A stretch of DNA of 63,293 bases from Bordetella parapertussis (GTDB lineage Bacteria > Pseudomonadota > Gammaproteobacteria > Burkholderiales > Burkholderiaceae_C). The position numbers and the translations under genes were made by a program. The stretch is from contig CAMCES010000007.1 of the NCBI GenBank assembly GCA_945873925.1, positions 1-63,293 of the forward strand. Reading direction: 5' to 3'. The notes under the pieces were generated by a model. It made no database searches. It was not told the DNA's origin and saw only the letters and a list, made by a program, of their open reading frames with translations. Shown here piece by piece: positions 24,041-33,245 of the stretch. Within the stretch, counting starts at the first letter, position 1, and the number at the start of each line of letters is the position of its first letter.

Positions 24041-24669
24041 ACCAGCGTTCAAAAACCAAACGCATCGGCCTGTTCGGCGGTGCATTTGACCCCCCCCATT
24101 TGGCCCATCGGGCGCTGGCTAAGGCCGCCATTGACCAACTCCAGCTCGATGCTTTGCATGTGTTGCCCACGGGTGACGCTTGGCACAAACCCCGAGGTTT
24201 GAGCGCAGCCAATCACCGCTTGGCCATGACCCAGTTGGCTTTTGCGGATCTGGCACATGCACAAGTTGACCCGCTTGAGCTGCAACGCACTGGGCCCAGT
24301 TACACCGTGGACAGCTTGGCCGAGCTGCGAAGCCGTTTTCCGCAAGCCTCTTTTTTTGTTGTCATGGGTGCGGATCAGGCTGCCAACTTCACCACTTGGC
24401 ACCGCTGGACAGAGATTGCCCAATGGGCGCAATTGGCCGTGGCTGATCGGCCCTTAGAGCAGCAGGCAGGCTCGGCACCCCATGAGTGGCACAATCTTGT
24501 CCAGACGCGCTGTGTGCATTTGCGTCTGCCTTTGTTGCCCTTGAGTGCCACCGATATTCGATCGCGTTGTGCCAAGGGCGCGCCTCTAGACGATGCGCTG
24601 AGCCCCGCAGTCATTCAATACATTCAACACCACCACCTGTACACGGACCAACATGACCGAAGCCTCTGA
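24031..24669 (+). CDS. nadD: Nicotinate-nucleotide adenylyltransferase
   Basis: NadD adenylylates nicotinate mononucleotide in NAD synthesis. The roughly 212-residue protein has the nucleotidyltransferase motif RIGLFGGAFDPPHLAHRA and the C-terminal LSATDIRSRCAKG. The start is uncertain: no ATG precedes the core. The TTG at 24031 has AAGGGAG only 3 nt upstream, while a CTG at 24037 would have better spacing. It overlaps hemF by 10 nt and rsfS by 17 nt. A run of eight C (24090-24097) lies in the FDPPH codons, with the frame intact. Confidence 0.93.
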   Translation: MGLNQRSKTKRIGLFGGAFDPPHLAHRALAKAAIDQLQLDALHVLPTGDAWHKPRGLSAANHRLAMTQLAFADLAHAQVDPLELQRTGPSYTVDSLAELRSRFPQASFFVVMGADQAANFTTWHRWTEIAQWAQLAVADRPLEQQAGSAPHEWHNLVQTRCVHLRLPLLPLSATDIRSRCAKGAPLDDALSPAVIQYIQHHHLYTDQHDRSL

Positions 24670-25150
24670 GAAAAAAGACGTTCAAAAACTGCAACGCGTG
24701 GTGATTGACAGTTTGGAAGACATCAAGGCGCAGGACATACAGGCCTTTAACACCGAGCATCTGTCGGCCTTGTTTGAACGGGTCATCATTGCCAGCGGCA
24801 CCTCTAACCGCCAAACCAAGGCCTTGGCTGCCAGCGTGCGCGACGAGGTACGTGATGCCGGCTTTGGCAAGCCACGTATCGAAGGTGAGGAAAACGGCGA
24901 ATGGATCATTGTCGATTGCGGCGCGGTGGTGGTGCACATCATGCAACCGTCGATTCGCCAGTACTACCACCTTGAAGAAATTTGGGGTGACAAGCCCGTG
25001 CGCTTGAAACTTGGCTCAGCCAAGCCCCCCATGCCAGTCAAAGTGATCCCACCACCTGAACCCAAAGGCAAAGCCACCCAAAAAACCCCCACCAAAAAAG
25101 TGTCGGTGGCTAAAACCACGGCCAAAAAGTCCCCTCGCGTCAAGGCATGA
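24653..25150 (+). CDS. rsfS: Ribosomal silencing factor RsfS
   Basis: RsfS binds ribosomal protein uL14 and stops subunits from joining under starvation. The core (about 10-120) has LEDIKAQDIQAFNTEHLSAL, IIASGTSNRQTKALA and GEWIIVDCGAVVVHIM, followed by RQYYHLEEIWGD. At 165 residues it exceeds the usual length of about 105-120, through a Lys/Pro/Thr-rich C-terminal tail (from about 123), low-complexity and basic. It overlaps nadD by 17 nt and rlmH by ATGA, so nadD-rsfS-rlmH are translated as a chain. Confidence 0.95.
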   Translation: MTEASEKKDVQKLQRVVIDSLEDIKAQDIQAFNTEHLSALFERVIIASGTSNRQTKALAASVRDEVRDAGFGKPRIEGEENGEWIIVDCGAVVVHIMQPSIRQYYHLEEIWGDKPVRLKLGSAKPPMPVKVIPPPEPKGKATQKTPTKKVSVAKTTAKKSPRVKA

Positions 25151-25614
25151 AGCTGTGGGTGGTCGCGGTCGGACAACGTGTGCCCGACTGGGCACAAGCT
25201 GCATGGGACGACTATGCAAAGCGATTTCCAGCCGATGTCAAGGTTGGCTTGAAAACCGTGAAAACCGAGCCCAGAGGGTCTCGGACCATTGCACAAATAT
25301 GGGCTGCTGAACTCAACCGCATCGATACTGCCATTCCCAAAGATTGCCACCGGATTTGGTTGGATGAAAAAGGCAAACGCTTGACCACCAAAGCCCTGTC
25401 CCAGCGCTGGTTGGATTGGCAAGCCCAAGCACAGGATGTGGCACTGATCATTGGCGGGCCAGATGGGTTTGATCCTGCCATTCGTGAAAACGGCAATGAC
25501 CTGATCAGTCTCTCTGACATGACTTTGCCGCACGCCATGGTGCGGGTGGTCCTGATCGAGCAACTCTACCGAGCATGGTCCTTGATGACCAACCATCCCT
25601 ACCACCGCGAATGA
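25147..25614 (+). CDS. rlmH: 23S rRNA (pseudouridine1915-N3)-methyltransferase
   Basis: RlmH is a SPOUT methyltransferase that methylates pseudouridine 1915 in helix 69 of 23S rRNA. The 155-residue protein ends in the trefoil knot: VALIIGGPDGFDPAIRE, ISLSDMTLPHAMVRVVLIEQLYRA and NHPYHRE. The N-terminus is MKLWVVAVGQRVPDWA. Its length and motifs match the family exactly. ATGA overlaps link it to rsfS before and maf after. Confidence 0.97.
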   Translation: MKLWVVAVGQRVPDWAQAAWDDYAKRFPADVKVGLKTVKTEPRGSRTIAQIWAAELNRIDTAIPKDCHRIWLDEKGKRLTTKALSQRWLDWQAQAQDVALIIGGPDGFDPAIRENGNDLISLSDMTLPHAMVRVVLIEQLYRAWSLMTNHPYHRE

Positions 25615-26213
25615 ATTTCCCCCTGATTTACCTGGCTTCCCAAAGTCCACGTCGGCAGCAGTTGTTGACTCAAATTGGTGTCCCCTTCGAAGTCTTGCTG
25701 CCGGTTGACAACCAGCTGGCAGAAGAGCTGGAATCCGTTTTGCCTGGGGAGACTGCAAGGGCCTATGTTCAACGAGTGACTTTGCTCAAACTGCAGGCAG
25801 CCAAAGAACAACTCAAAGCATCCAAGCGTGCTGTGCACCCGATTTTGTGTGCCGATACCACGGTGGTGTTAGATGATGCAATATTGGGTAAACCCAAAGA
25901 TGCCCAAGACGCAGACGCCATGTTGCAACGACTGTCAGGTCAAACCCATTGGGTCTTGACTGCAATCGCTCTTTCCAACGGTCGTCGCACCCACCGGGCC
26001 TTGAGTCGCTCCAAAGTGCGGTTTGCGCCGTTGACCCATTTGCAAATCCAAGCCTATGTGGATTCAGGCGAACCCATGGGCAAAGCGGGTGCTTACGCCA
26101 TACAGGGTCATGCCAGTACATTTGTGCAAAGCATCCAAGGCAGTTACTCTGGCATCATGGGTTTGCCCCTGTTTGAAACCGCCAAGCTGCTTCACAAAAT
26201 CACCGAGGTCTAA
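25611..26213 (+). CDS. maf: Maf/YhdE nucleotide pyrophosphatase
   Basis: Maf proteins hydrolyse non-canonical or pyrimidine nucleoside triphosphates. The 200-residue protein has LASQSPRRQQLL near the N-terminus, ILCADTTVVLDDAILGKP and GEPMGKAGAYAIQGHAS, with QGSYSGIMGLPLFET near the C-terminus. The neighbour rng is the same as for E. coli yhdE, which favours the YhdE (dTTP/UTP) subtype. The ATG at 25611 overlaps the rlmH stop as ATGA; an upstream in-frame start at 25575 lies inside rlmH and is rejected. Confidence 0.94.
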   Translation: MNFPLIYLASQSPRRQQLLTQIGVPFEVLLPVDNQLAEELESVLPGETARAYVQRVTLLKLQAAKEQLKASKRAVHPILCADTTVVLDDAILGKPKDAQDADAMLQRLSGQTHWVLTAIALSNGRRTHRALSRSKVRFAPLTHLQIQAYVDSGEPMGKAGAYAIQGHASTFVQSIQGSYSGIMGLPLFETAKLLHKITEV

Positions 26214-26215
26214 AC

Positions 26216-27691
26216 ATGCAGCACGATATGTTGATCAACTGGTCACCCCAGGAAACCCGCGTTGCGGTGATTGAGAACGGTGCGGTCCAAGAAATCCACA
26301 TCGAACGAACACTGGAACGTGGCTTGGTCGGGAATGTCTACATGGGGCGTGTGGCCCGTGTGTTGCCGGGCATGCAATCTGCCTTCATTGACATCGGCAT
26401 GGAACGCTCGGCTTTCTTGCATGTGGCAGATGTGTTCAATGGCGGGCCAGCCCGTCCCAACGAAACTGACAGCCCAAGCCCAGTGCTGCCGATCGAAAAG
26501 CAGGTGTTTGAAGGTCAGTCCCTGTTGGTGCAGGTGATCAAAGATCCGATCGGCAGCAAAGGTGCGCGCTTGTCAACGCAAATCAGCATTGCAGGGCGTT
26601 TACTGGTTTTTTTGCCCCAAGACAACCATATTGGGGTGTCACAAAAAATCCCGCAAGAACAAAGAGATGCACTGAGGCAACGCTTGGTGAGTCTGGCGCA
26701 TCAGGGGGAAGACAAAGGCGGCTTCATTTTGCGCACCAACGGAGAAGATGCAAGTGACGCTGAGTTGGCTGATGACATCGCTTATCTGCGTAAAACCTGG
26801 GCCAAGATCAAATCCGCCAGCACGGTGTTGCCGCCCAAATCTTTGTTGCACCAAGATTTGAATTTGCTGCAAAGAGTCCTGCGTGACATGGTGTTGGACA
26901 GCACGCAAAGCATACGTTTGGATTCGAACGAGCAATTTGGCCTGCTGAAAAATTTCGGCAAAGTGTTCATGCCCTCTGCCGCCGACAAGTTATCCCATTA
27001 CAAAGGTGAGCGTCCCATTTTCGATTTGTTCAATGTGGATGATGAAATCCAACTGGCCCTGGGACGCAAAGTCATGCTCAAGTCCGGCGGCTATCTGATC
27101 ATTGACCAAACCGAGGCGCTGACCACGGTGGATGTGAACACAGGTGGTTTTGTGGGCGTCAAAAATTTTGACGATACGATCTTCAAAACCAATTTGGAAG
27201 CTGCGGGCGCCATTGCAAGGCAACTCCGGTTGCGCAACCTGGGCGGTGTGATCATTGTGGATTTCATCGACATGCAGCGAACTGATCACAGCGAAGACGT
27301 GTTGAGTGAGTTTCGCAAGCAGCTGGCCAAGGACCGGGTCAAGACAACGGTGAGTGGGTTTTCTGCCCTGGGTTTGGTAGAACTTACCCGCAAGCGTACC
27401 CGCGAATCATTGGCACAGTTGTTATGCGAGCCTTGCGCCCACTGCCAAGGCAAGGGCTTGGTCAACACAGCACGCAGTGTGGCCTACAACATCCTGCGCG
27501 AAATTTTGCGAGAAGCGCGACAGTTCAGTCCCAAGGAATTCCGGGTCTTGGCTGCACCTGCAGTGGTGGATTTGTTGCAAGAAGAAGAGAGCCTGCATTT
27601 GGCTGGTTTGAGTGATTTCATTGGTAAACCTGTTTCTTTGCAGGCTGAATTTGGTATGGGCCCCGAACAATTCAGCATTGTGCTTTTGTGA
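26216..27691 (+). CDS. rng: Ribonuclease G
   Basis: RNase G is an endonuclease that matures the 5' end of 16S rRNA and cuts some mRNAs. The 491-residue protein has an N-terminal S1 domain (LERGLVGNVYMGRVARVLPG), the DNase-I-like catalytic part with LTTVDVNTGGFVG (Asp306) and GGVIIVDFIDM, and a zinc-link CEPCAHCQGKG at 404-414. It lacks the RNase E scaffold tail. GAGG lies 7 nt before the ATG at 26216. The stop overlaps a possible GTG start of the next gene. Confidence 0.95.
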   Translation: MQHDMLINWSPQETRVAVIENGAVQEIHIERTLERGLVGNVYMGRVARVLPGMQSAFIDIGMERSAFLHVADVFNGGPARPNETDSPSPVLPIEKQVFEGQSLLVQVIKDPIGSKGARLSTQISIAGRLLVFLPQDNHIGVSQKIPQEQRDALRQRLVSLAHQGEDKGGFILRTNGEDASDAELADDIAYLRKTWAKIKSASTVLPPKSLLHQDLNLLQRVLRDMVLDSTQSIRLDSNEQFGLLKNFGKVFMPSAADKLSHYKGERPIFDLFNVDDEIQLALGRKVMLKSGGYLIIDQTEALTTVDVNTGGFVGVKNFDDTIFKTNLEAAGAIARQLRLRNLGGVIIVDFIDMQRTDHSEDVLSEFRKQLAKDRVKTTVSGFSALGLVELTRKRTRESLAQLLCEPCAHCQGKGLVNTARSVAYNILREILREARQFSPKEFRVLAAPAVVDLLQEEESLHLAGLSDFIGKPVSLQAEFGMGPEQFSIVLL

Positions 27692-27696
27692 ACACC

Positions 27697-28464
27697 ATGT
27701 CCAAAGAAACCCAAACCTACAACCGACAACCCATCCCGATCCTGACCTACCATCAGATCGCAGATGCACCGCCCAAAGGTGCGCCTTTTCGCAGCCTGTA
27801 TGTTCCAGCCAAACGTTTTCGAAATCAAATGCGAATGTTGAAGATATTCGGCTACCAGGGCTTGTCCATGCGCGATTTGATGCCCTATTTGCGTGGGGAA
27901 AAGCAAGGAAAAGTGGTGGGCATCACCTTAGATGACGGGTATCTGAACAACCATGATCAAGCCATGCCTGCATTGCTCGACCATGGCTTCACAGCGACGT
28001 GTTATGTGGTGAGTCAATTGTTGGGCAAAAGCAATGTGTGGGACCATGGCATCGGGATTGAGCCTGCAGCCTTAATGGATGCAGGGCACATCCAGGCTTG
28101 GACACAAGCAGGCTTGGAAATTGGAGCGCATACCCGTCACCACGTCAATTTGGTTGAGGGGGAGGATGCAGCCATGCAAGACGAAATCCAACATTCCCGC
28201 CTTGATCTCGAAGATGTGTTGGGGCAAAAGGTGGATCAATTTTGCTATCCGTTTGGCATTCACGACCAGCGACATGTGGAGATGGTCGCTCAAGCGGGCT
28301 ACATCGCCGCCACAACCACCGAACGAGGCCAAGTGTTGAATGGGGCAGACCTGTTGACCTTGCGCCGCATACCCATCGTTCGTTCTACCTATTGGCCTCA
28401 GTTCTTGCTGAAAGTACTGACCAGTTACGAAAACAAACACATTCCCCATGGCACTGCAGCCTGA
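27697..28464 (+). CDS. Polysaccharide deacetylase family protein
   Basis: This 255-residue NodB-fold protein removes acetyl groups from a polysaccharide or lipid-linked sugar. Visible motifs are PILTYHQIADAPPK, the metal-binding pair in GITLDDGYLNNHDQAMP, the His box EIGAHTRHHVNL and DQFCYPFGIHD. No signal peptide or membrane segment is seen, so action on a cytoplasmic or membrane-bound precursor is likely. The ATG at 27697 is used; a GTG at 27688 overlapping the rng stop is an alternative. It is followed with a 17-nt overlap by a glycosyltransferase gene, placing it in an LPS or cell-surface glycan cluster. The substrate is unknown. Confidence 0.88.
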   Translation: MSKETQTYNRQPIPILTYHQIADAPPKGAPFRSLYVPAKRFRNQMRMLKIFGYQGLSMRDLMPYLRGEKQGKVVGITLDDGYLNNHDQAMPALLDHGFTATCYVVSQLLGKSNVWDHGIGIEPAALMDAGHIQAWTQAGLEIGAHTRHHVNLVEGEDAAMQDEIQHSRLDLEDVLGQKVDQFCYPFGIHDQRHVEMVAQAGYIAATTTERGQVLNGADLLTLRRIPIVRSTYWPQFLLKVLTSYENKHIPHGTAA

Positions 28465-29614
28465 CAAACGACTGCGTATCGCGGTTTTGTCCCGTCATTT
28501 TTCTCGTCACAAAGGTGGCGCTGAAAACTATGCAGTCTCGCTTGCTGAGCAATTGGCCGATGAGCACGAGGTACATGTTTACTGCCAGTCACACAGCAAT
28601 TCGCATCCCAGCATCCAGACACATGTCATGGGTTTGTCCATGCAAAAGCCACGCTGGGTGGTCATGCTCATTTACAGCGCATGGACATTCCTTCACACCC
28701 GTCGCGGTTTTGACATCGTTCACTCGCATGAAAACGTGTTCCACGGCAATGTGCAGACCTTCCACGTTAAACCGGTCACTTACAACCTGTTCCATGGCAA
28801 ACAAGGCGTGTCGTGGTGGCTCACTAGCCTCAAGGTGGCCACCAGCCCGCGTTTGATGGCTTGGTTGGCGGTCGAGCGTGCCCGTGTGCGATATGCATCA
28901 AACCGTTTGTTGATCGCGGCCTCGGCATTATTGAAAGACCTCTACATCGAATGCTTTGACTTGCCACAAACCCACGTACAGGTGATAACGCCAGGGGTGG
29001 CCATGCCCAAGCCATTGAGCGCAACAGATACCCTCCTGGCCAAGCAAGCTGCTCGTCAACAACTGGGCTTGACTGGCTCTGGTCAATGGTTGCTGATGGT
29101 GGGACACGACTACGGCAAAAAAGGTTTGACCGCATTGCTCCAAGCCATGGTTTTGTTGCCCGAAGGCATGTCCTTGGCGGTCGTGGGGGATACCTCCCAA
29201 ATCCCTGAGTGGCAATCAAAAGCCAATCAACTGGGTCTTCAACACAGGGTGGTTTTCTTGGGCCAACAAACCCAGATGGACCCGGTTTACCAGGCCTGTG
29301 ATGTGTTTGTTCACGCCACCTTGGAAGACGTTTTTCCCATCGTGGTGTTAGAGGCCATGGCGCATGGACTGCCTGTGGTGGTCAGCCCAGCGCCTTATTG
29401 CCTCTCATCCAATTTACTCTCACCCGACGAGCATGCGCTGATTCTTCAAGACCCGCACGATGCGGCTGCCCTGGCCAAACACATCGAGCGCGTCCAAGCT
29501 GACAGCGAGTTGGCATCCCATCTGGTGGCGAATGCCAAGGCCTATGTGCAACGCTATCGTTGGGACGCACTGGCCAAGACCCAGTTGAACATGTACCGTG
29601 AATTGCTTTCATGA
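28448..29614 (+). CDS. Family 4 glycosyltransferase, LPS core-like
   Basis: This 388-residue GT-B enzyme resembles WaaG-type LPS core glycosyltransferases. It opens with RIAVLSRHFSRHKGGAENYA (acceptor-side glycine loop), has HSHENVFHGNVQTFHVKP, the domain linker VITPGVAMP, and a donor-binding C-terminal half (LLMVGHDYGKKGLTALL, VVFLGQQTQMDPVYQACDVFVHAT). In the EX7E position it reads EDVFPIVVLEAMAHGLP, where an Asp aligns with the usual first Glu. It overlaps the deacetylase gene by 17 nt and the GT9 gene by ATGA. Donor and acceptor sugars are not determinable. Confidence 0.88.
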   Translation: MALQPDKRLRIAVLSRHFSRHKGGAENYAVSLAEQLADEHEVHVYCQSHSNSHPSIQTHVMGLSMQKPRWVVMLIYSAWTFLHTRRGFDIVHSHENVFHGNVQTFHVKPVTYNLFHGKQGVSWWLTSLKVATSPRLMAWLAVERARVRYASNRLLIAASALLKDLYIECFDLPQTHVQVITPGVAMPKPLSATDTLLAKQAARQQLGLTGSGQWLLMVGHDYGKKGLTALLQAMVLLPEGMSLAVVGDTSQIPEWQSKANQLGLQHRVVFLGQQTQMDPVYQACDVFVHATLEDVFPIVVLEAMAHGLPVVVSPAPYCLSSNLLSPDEHALILQDPHDAAALAKHIERVQADSELASHLVANAKAYVQRYRWDALAKTQLNMYRELLS

Positions 29615-30696
29615 TCACATCCACCCCTAAACGCATTTTGATGATCAAGTCTCACAGCATGGGCGTGGGTGATGTTTTGCGAAGCTCAGCCGCTTGGCGC
29701 GCCTTGAAAAACACTTGGCCAGATGTGGAGTTGCATTTGCTCTTTTTAAGCAAGCATGCGGGGTACGCCACTGAAGAGTTGATAAAGCGTCACCATTTGC
29801 TCAGCAGTGCGCATTTCGTCATTGTTCGCGAGCAGGATCCGTCTGTGCGCGACGCCAAGCGAGTGCCCATCCAACGGGTCATTGCGCAAGTCCAGGCAAT
29901 CAGTCGTTCCTTGCAACCTGATTGGGTGATTGACTTTGAGCCCAATGGATTGAAAACCAGCTTGGTCACTTGGATGGCTGCCAGGGTTTGTGGTGCCCAG
30001 ACAGTGGGCATTGCCCAGTTTCCAGGACGTTCATGGTTTTATGACCGAACTTCTCCGAGTTTGCCAAGCTATGCGCAACGTCATGGTTTGACTGAGCCAA
30101 TGGATTACACCCACCGCGACTTCGTGGTGTTGCAAGCCCTGGGCATTGAAAGGAAACACACCGCGATTGAGCTGCGTTTGACCCCAGAGGCCGAAACCTT
30201 CAAACAAAACCTGCTGGCGAGTTTGCCCAAAGGCTTGCCTGTGGTGGGGTTGAACATCGGTTGCGCCACCGAAGGCGCTGCGTCCAAAAGACCCAACTTG
30301 CAGCAGCTCGCTCGTGCGATTCAAGCATTGGGCAACCAGGTTCCGCATTGCTTGGTGCTGTCAGGCGCTCCTTTTGAAGCAGACATCAACCAAGCATTCA
30401 TGCAGGAATGCCGGGGTTTGGGCATGGACTTGCAGGGGGTTGTTGATTGCTCAGGCCGAACGTCTTTATCAAGCCTTGCCGGTTTGATTGACGCTTGTGA
30501 TTTGTTTATTTCCTCTGACTCAGGTCCCTACCATGTGTCAGTGGCGCTTCGCAAACCAACCCTGTGTTGGTTCAATTCAAGCAATCCGGCTTCCTATCAC
30601 CTGGAGACTTGGGTGAGGTGTTTGGTCAACCCCGCACCTCAAGCATTTGTTGAGCACTGTCAGCAGTTGATGGCTTCACACATTCCCCAGGCTTGA
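29611..30696 (+). CDS. Family 9 glycosyltransferase (heptosyltransferase-like)
   Basis: This 361-residue GT-B protein belongs to the heptosyltransferase family that transfers ADP-heptose to LPS inner core. The N-terminus is RILMIKSHSMGVGDVLRSSA, the usual GDxL...P loop in altered form. The donor side has VVGLNIGCATEGAASKRPN and DLFISSDSGPYHVSVALRKP, matching the conserved DSGP.H motif. Its ATG overlaps the GT4 stop by 4 nt. Its 3' end overlaps the convergent MsbA-like gene by 21 nt. The exact sugar is unknown. Confidence 0.87.
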   Translation: MITSTPKRILMIKSHSMGVGDVLRSSAAWRALKNTWPDVELHLLFLSKHAGYATEELIKRHHLLSSAHFVIVREQDPSVRDAKRVPIQRVIAQVQAISRSLQPDWVIDFEPNGLKTSLVTWMAARVCGAQTVGIAQFPGRSWFYDRTSPSLPSYAQRHGLTEPMDYTHRDFVVLQALGIERKHTAIELRLTPEAETFKQNLLASLPKGLPVVGLNIGCATEGAASKRPNLQQLARAIQALGNQVPHCLVLSGAPFEADINQAFMQECRGLGMDLQGVVDCSGRTSLSSLAGLIDACDLFISSDSGPYHVSVALRKPTLCWFNSSNPASYHLETWVRCLVNPAPQAFVEHCQQLMASHIPQA

Positions 30697-32421
30697 CTGC
30701 TTGATCTTGAACATGGCGGCATAAGCGCCATCAGACGCCAACAGGCTGGCGTGCGTGCCCATCTCAACGATCTGACCCTGGTCCATGACCACGATCCTGT
30801 CAGCCGACTCAATGGTCGAGAGTCTGTGTGCAATCACCACCGTGGTTTTGCCTTTTTGCAAATGGCTCAAAGCATCTTGAACCAGCCTCTCTGATTCATT
30901 GTCCAGTGCAGAGGTGGCTTCATCCAAAATCAAAATGGGCGCATCTTTGTACAAAGCCCTGGCGATCGCCAAACGCTGTCGTTGCCCGCCAGACATCAAA
31001 GAGGCATTGTGGCCAACCAAGGTGTGGATGTGTTCAGGCAAGGTTTGCAAATAGTCACCCAAATTAGCCGCTGACAAGCACTTCAATACCTTCTCATGGT
31101 CAGGCGCTTGTCCCAGCGCCACGTTGACCGCCAAACTGTCATTGAGAACCACCACGTTTTGACTGACCATGGCAAATTGCCGGCGCAAATCGCCCAAGTG
31201 CCAGTCGCGTATGGACACGCCATCCAAAAGCACATCACCCTCGGTCCACTGCACAAACCGAGGCAGCAGGTTGGCCAGTGTGGTTTTGCCCGAGCCTGAA
31301 CTGCCCACCAACGCAACCGTCTCACCGGGTTGAATGGTCAATCCGACATCCTTCAAAGCCCAAGGCAAGCCGTCCTGGTATCGCACGCCAACTTGGCGCA
31401 CTTCGATCAAACCCGTGGCACGTGTTGCGCGGAAGCTGCCACCACTTTCCACGGGTGTGGATTCAATCAACTCCAGACCGCGCTCCAGGGCCGCCAAGCC
31501 ACGTGTCATCGGTCCAGCCACTTCCGACAAGTGCTTGATGGGTGCGACCAGCATCAGCATGGCGGTGACAAAAGAAGCGAATCCACCCACAGTCATGCCA
31601 CTGTCTTGGCTCTGAATCAGCGCAACGCTGATGACAGCAGACAGTGCAATCGCAGAAAACAACTGGGTCAAGGGAGTGATACCCGCTGCGGCCACGGTCA
31701 TCTTCATGTTGATACGAGAGAGGATATGGCCCAGCTTGGCAAATCGACTTTGCTGCATTGCCTGAGCTGAATGAAGCCGAATTTCACGGTAAGCCAGAGC
31801 GCTTTCTTCAACCACATAAGCAAGCTCATCGGTGGCCGCTTGGTTGTTGCGTGTCAGGCTGTAAAGGCGTTTGCTCATGACTTTCATCAGCAAAGCCACA
31901 GAGGGAAGCAGCAAGGCAACAATCAAACTCAGTTGCCAATTCAAATACAACAAATAGCCCACCAAGGCCACCAAGGTCAAACTGTCACGCAGCAAACTCA
32001 TACATGAGTTGACCAACAACTGCGAGCCGATACTGACTTCATGCACCAAGGTATTGCCCAAGGAGCTGGCATTCTGTGATTGGTACAAAGTCAAATCGGC
32101 ATCTTGTAACCTGGCAAACATGGCCAAGCGCAGTTTGAGCATGCCATGGTTGGTGGCTTTGGCAACCGCTACTTGGCCAATGAACAAACTCACTCCTCTG
32201 AGCGCAAACAAGCCAACCAGAGACAAGGGAACCATCCACACAGGAAAGCTGTTTTGTTGAAAGCCCTTGTCTAGCAAGGGCTGCAGCAGGGCAGGGATCA
32301 TCGGCTCACTGATCGACACCAAAAGAACGCAAGTCAGTGCAACCACCCAAGCACTCAGCGGTTCAAGAAAGTATTTACCTGAGCGCTTGACGCGAGCGAT
32401 TAACGAAAGTTGGGCGTACAT
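30676..32421 (-). CDS. MsbA-like lipid A/glycolipid ABC exporter
   Basis: This 581-residue half-transporter fuses a six-helix membrane domain (about 1-310) to an ATPase. The ATPase has Walker A ALVGSSGSGKTTLANL, Q-loop MVSQNVVVLNDS, signature LMSGGQRQRLAIARAL and Walker B ILILDEATSALDNES, followed by the H-loop VIAHRLSTIESAD. Best candidates are MsbA (lipid A-core flippase) or another glycolipid exporter, which fits the neighbouring glycosyltransferases; the usual msbA-lpxK linkage is absent. The ATG at 32421 is used, with no good ribosome site; a TTG at 32448 is a weak alternative. Confidence 0.87.
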   Translation of the reverse strand: MYAQLSLIARVKRSGKYFLEPLSAWVVALTCVLLVSISEPMIPALLQPLLDKGFQQNSFPVWMVPLSLVGLFALRGVSLFIGQVAVAKATNHGMLKLRLAMFARLQDADLTLYQSQNASSLGNTLVHEVSIGSQLLVNSCMSLLRDSLTLVALVGYLLYLNWQLSLIVALLLPSVALLMKVMSKRLYSLTRNNQAATDELAYVVEESALAYREIRLHSAQAMQQSRFAKLGHILSRINMKMTVAAAGITPLTQLFSAIALSAVISVALIQSQDSGMTVGGFASFVTAMLMLVAPIKHLSEVAGPMTRGLAALERGLELIESTPVESGGSFRATRATGLIEVRQVGVRYQDGLPWALKDVGLTIQPGETVALVGSSGSGKTTLANLLPRFVQWTEGDVLLDGVSIRDWHLGDLRRQFAMVSQNVVVLNDSLAVNVALGQAPDHEKVLKCLSAANLGDYLQTLPEHIHTLVGHNASLMSGGQRQRLAIARALYKDAPILILDEATSALDNESERLVQDALSHLQKGKTTVVIAHRLSTIESADRIVVMDQGQIVEMGTHASLLASDGAYAAMFKIKQSSLGNV

Positions 32422-32486
32422 GACTGACCGTGTGACAACATCTGTCAATTATGGCTTGTTCGATCAGGCTGAATGGGTAGAATCAA

Positions 32487-33245
32487 ATGATGTCTTTGAG
32501 CGTGATCATCATTACCCATAATGAAAGCGGCAACATTCATGATTGCCTTCAAAGTGTGTCTTTTGCCGATGAATGCATTGTTCTGGATGGTGGCAGCACA
32601 GATCAAACCGCTGAAATCGCCTCTTCCTTGCATGCCACAGTGATCACATCACCCATTTGGCAAGGCTTTGGCCATCAAAAAAACCTGGCACTCACGCATG
32701 CACAGCATGAATGGGTTTTGTCCATCGATGCGGATGAGCGAATCACCCCCGAGCTGGCGATCGAAATTCAAGAAGCCATGCGACAAGACCGTTTTGATGT
32801 TTTCGATCTGCCCAGAAGAACCAATTTTTGTGGCGCTTGGATCAACCACAGTGGTTGGGCGCCTGACAAAGTTGCCCGTTTATTTCGGCGAGGCCAGGCG
32901 CAGTTTTCGCCCGACAAGGTTCACGAGCGTTTGGTTGGGCCAGGTTTCAAGCGACTAGGCCACTTGAAACATGCCATGCTGCATTTCAGTTATCCAACCC
33001 CGGCGCACTATTGGAAAAAAATGCAGGCCTACAGCCAAGCGTGGGCTGAACAGCAGTACCAGAATGGGCGTCAAGCCAGTATGTGGCGTGCTTTTATGTC
33101 GGGGTCTTTTGCCTTTTTTAAGAGTTATATTTTGAGGCTGGGCTTTTTGGACGGTGCCATGGGTTTGGTGGTTTGCTCCATGCAAGCACAAGCCGCTTTT
33201 GGCAAGTACTTCACGCTTTACCATTTGAACCAAAGCAAAAAATGA
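32487..33245 (+). CDS. Family 2 glycosyltransferase (WaaE/KdtX-like)
   Basis: This 252-residue GT-A enzyme resembles WaaE/KdtX, which add glucose to the LPS inner core. The Rossmann-like donor site has LSVIIITHNESGNIHDCL and CIVLDGGSTDQTAEIA. The metal site is SIDADERITPEL, followed by RTNFCGAWINHSGWAPD and KVHERL, which are typical of this subfamily. It starts at a double ATG (32487/32490), diverging from the MsbA-like gene. Its stop overlaps tolB by ATGA, an unusual partner for tolB. Confidence 0.9.
   Translation: MMSLSVIIITHNESGNIHDCLQSVSFADECIVLDGGSTDQTAEIASSLHATVITSPIWQGFGHQKNLALTHAQHEWVLSIDADERITPELAIEIQEAMRQDRFDVFDLPRRTNFCGAWINHSGWAPDKVARLFRRGQAQFSPDKVHERLVGPGFKRLGHLKHAMLHFSYPTPAHYWKKMQAYSQAWAEQQYQNGRQASMWRAFMSGSFAFFKSYILRLGFLDGAMGLVVCSMQAQAAFGKYFTLYHLNQSKK

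Noticed and set aside
23105..24085. A 326-codon minus-strand frame
   Set aside because: It is antisense to hemF, which is certain; there is no ribosome site and no recognisable domain.
24090..24097. A run of eight C in nadD as a possible phase-variation switch
   Set aside because: The frame is intact and encodes the required FDPPH motif; nadD is normally essential, so switching it off by slippage is implausible.
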